Shown one piece after another: positions 63,705-64,000 of a stretch of DNA of 64,000 nucleotides. Numbering within the stretch: position 1 is the stretch's first letter; each line of letters opens with the position of its first letter. The DNA lies in NCBI GenBank assembly GCA_902774055.1, contig CACYGX010000009.1, forward strand, positions 18,525 to 82,524. The letters run 5' to 3'. Source of the DNA: an uncultured Bacteroidales bacterium. GTDB taxonomy: Bacteria; Bacteroidota; Bacteroidia; Bacteroidales; Muribaculaceae. Position numbers and translations under genes: made by a program. A model generated the notes under the pieces. The model had not been told where the DNA came from. It made no database searches and saw only the letters and a list, made by a program, of their open reading frames with translations.

Positions 63705-63906
63705 TGTTTGCAGCAACGAGTAGTACAAGAGAACAAGGGACAATTTAACAATTGTCTCCGTCGATTCCAAGTCGTTTAAAACGATGTACGACAGGCAGTA
63801 AGATACGAGATTCAACCTAATTTAGAGGCCAGGAATTGAGAACTGGAAAATTCGGTCGAGTGTTGCGTTTTCATTATATTCTTGAAAAAGAAAAAGACAA
63901 GATACA

Positions 63907-64000
63907 ACAACGAAGAGTTTGATCCTGGCTCAGGATGAACGCTAGCGACAGGCTTAACACATGCAAGTCGAGGGGCAGCGCGGGGGTAGCAATACTCCTG
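63907..64000 (+). rRNA. 16S ribosomal RNA, 5' end only (continues past the window)
   Basis: GAAGAGTTTGATCCTGGCTC begins the conserved 16S start, followed by GATGAACGCTAGCGACAGGC and TTAACACATGCAAGTCGAGG. The Bacteroidales-like V1 entry (GGGGCAGCGCGGGGGTAGC) supports the placement. The start at 63907 is set by aligning to E. coli position 1, with an error of a few bases. Confidence 0.95.

Overview
The window reads as chromosomal DNA of a Bacteroidales bacterium, probably a gut-associated relative of Muribaculaceae or Prevotellaceae. Four things support this. Many start codons are preceded by the Bacteroidetes -7 element TAnnTTTG rather than a strong Shine-Dalgarno. Secreted proteins carry a C-terminal tail that looks like a type IX secretion (T9SS) sorting domain. 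There are BspA-type leucine-rich and dockerin-like proteins. The 16S rRNA gene that begins at the right edge has a Bacteroidales-type start. Family-level placement is inference.

Layout. 1-6.3 kb: recA (5' part only), asnS, an RsuA/RluB-type pseudouridine synthase with a very long QRQGGY repeat region, tRNA-Val(UAC), mdh, recR and a tiny basic ORF. 6.3-11.1 kb: an AT-rich TM2/SHOCT membrane protein, a long imperfect cruciform, miaA, a DPP-IV peptidase and a Bcp peroxiredoxin. 11.3-17.5 kb: an acyltransferase, bamD-rpoZ, the leftward operon patatin-recX-comF, and pyrE followed by a small SRPBCC-like gene. 17.6-24.8 kb: two secreted proteins with dockerin-like repeats (a GHL10-type glycosidase and a formylglycine-enzyme-fold protein) around a sodium:solute symporter, then a PrsW-type protease. 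24.8-29 kb: parE-coaD-ctpA on the minus strand.

29-39.5 kb holds the most distinctive locus: two successive copies of a two-gene cassette. In each, a secreted partner of about 500 residues is followed by a large secreted protein. The large proteins share a C-terminal scaffold of about 370 residues but have unrelated N-terminal parts, a subtilisin-like protease in one and an adhesin-like region in the other. Their 3' ends and terminators are nearly identical.

39.8-64 kb: a BASS transporter, greA-HIT, a flippase with a FemAB-like enzyme, a dicarboxylate symporter, a 1025-residue BspA-type LRR protein with dockerin-like repeats, HU, two overlapping rhomboid proteases, an EEP-family phosphatase/nuclease, a Dcp-type M3 peptidase, an AT-rich BACON lipoprotein behind a structured leader, a heavy-metal P-type ATPase, two divergent glycosyltransferases, a TlpA-like lipoprotein without its CxxC, a DUF1460 lipoprotein, and an rRNA operon promoter running into 16S rRNA.

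A short palindromic repeat recurs three times. Two copies are paired as terminal inverted repeats of MITE-like elements of about 130-150 bp that share an internal core, and one is a solitary perfect palindrome. No transposase, integrase, CRISPR array or SusCD pair was seen.
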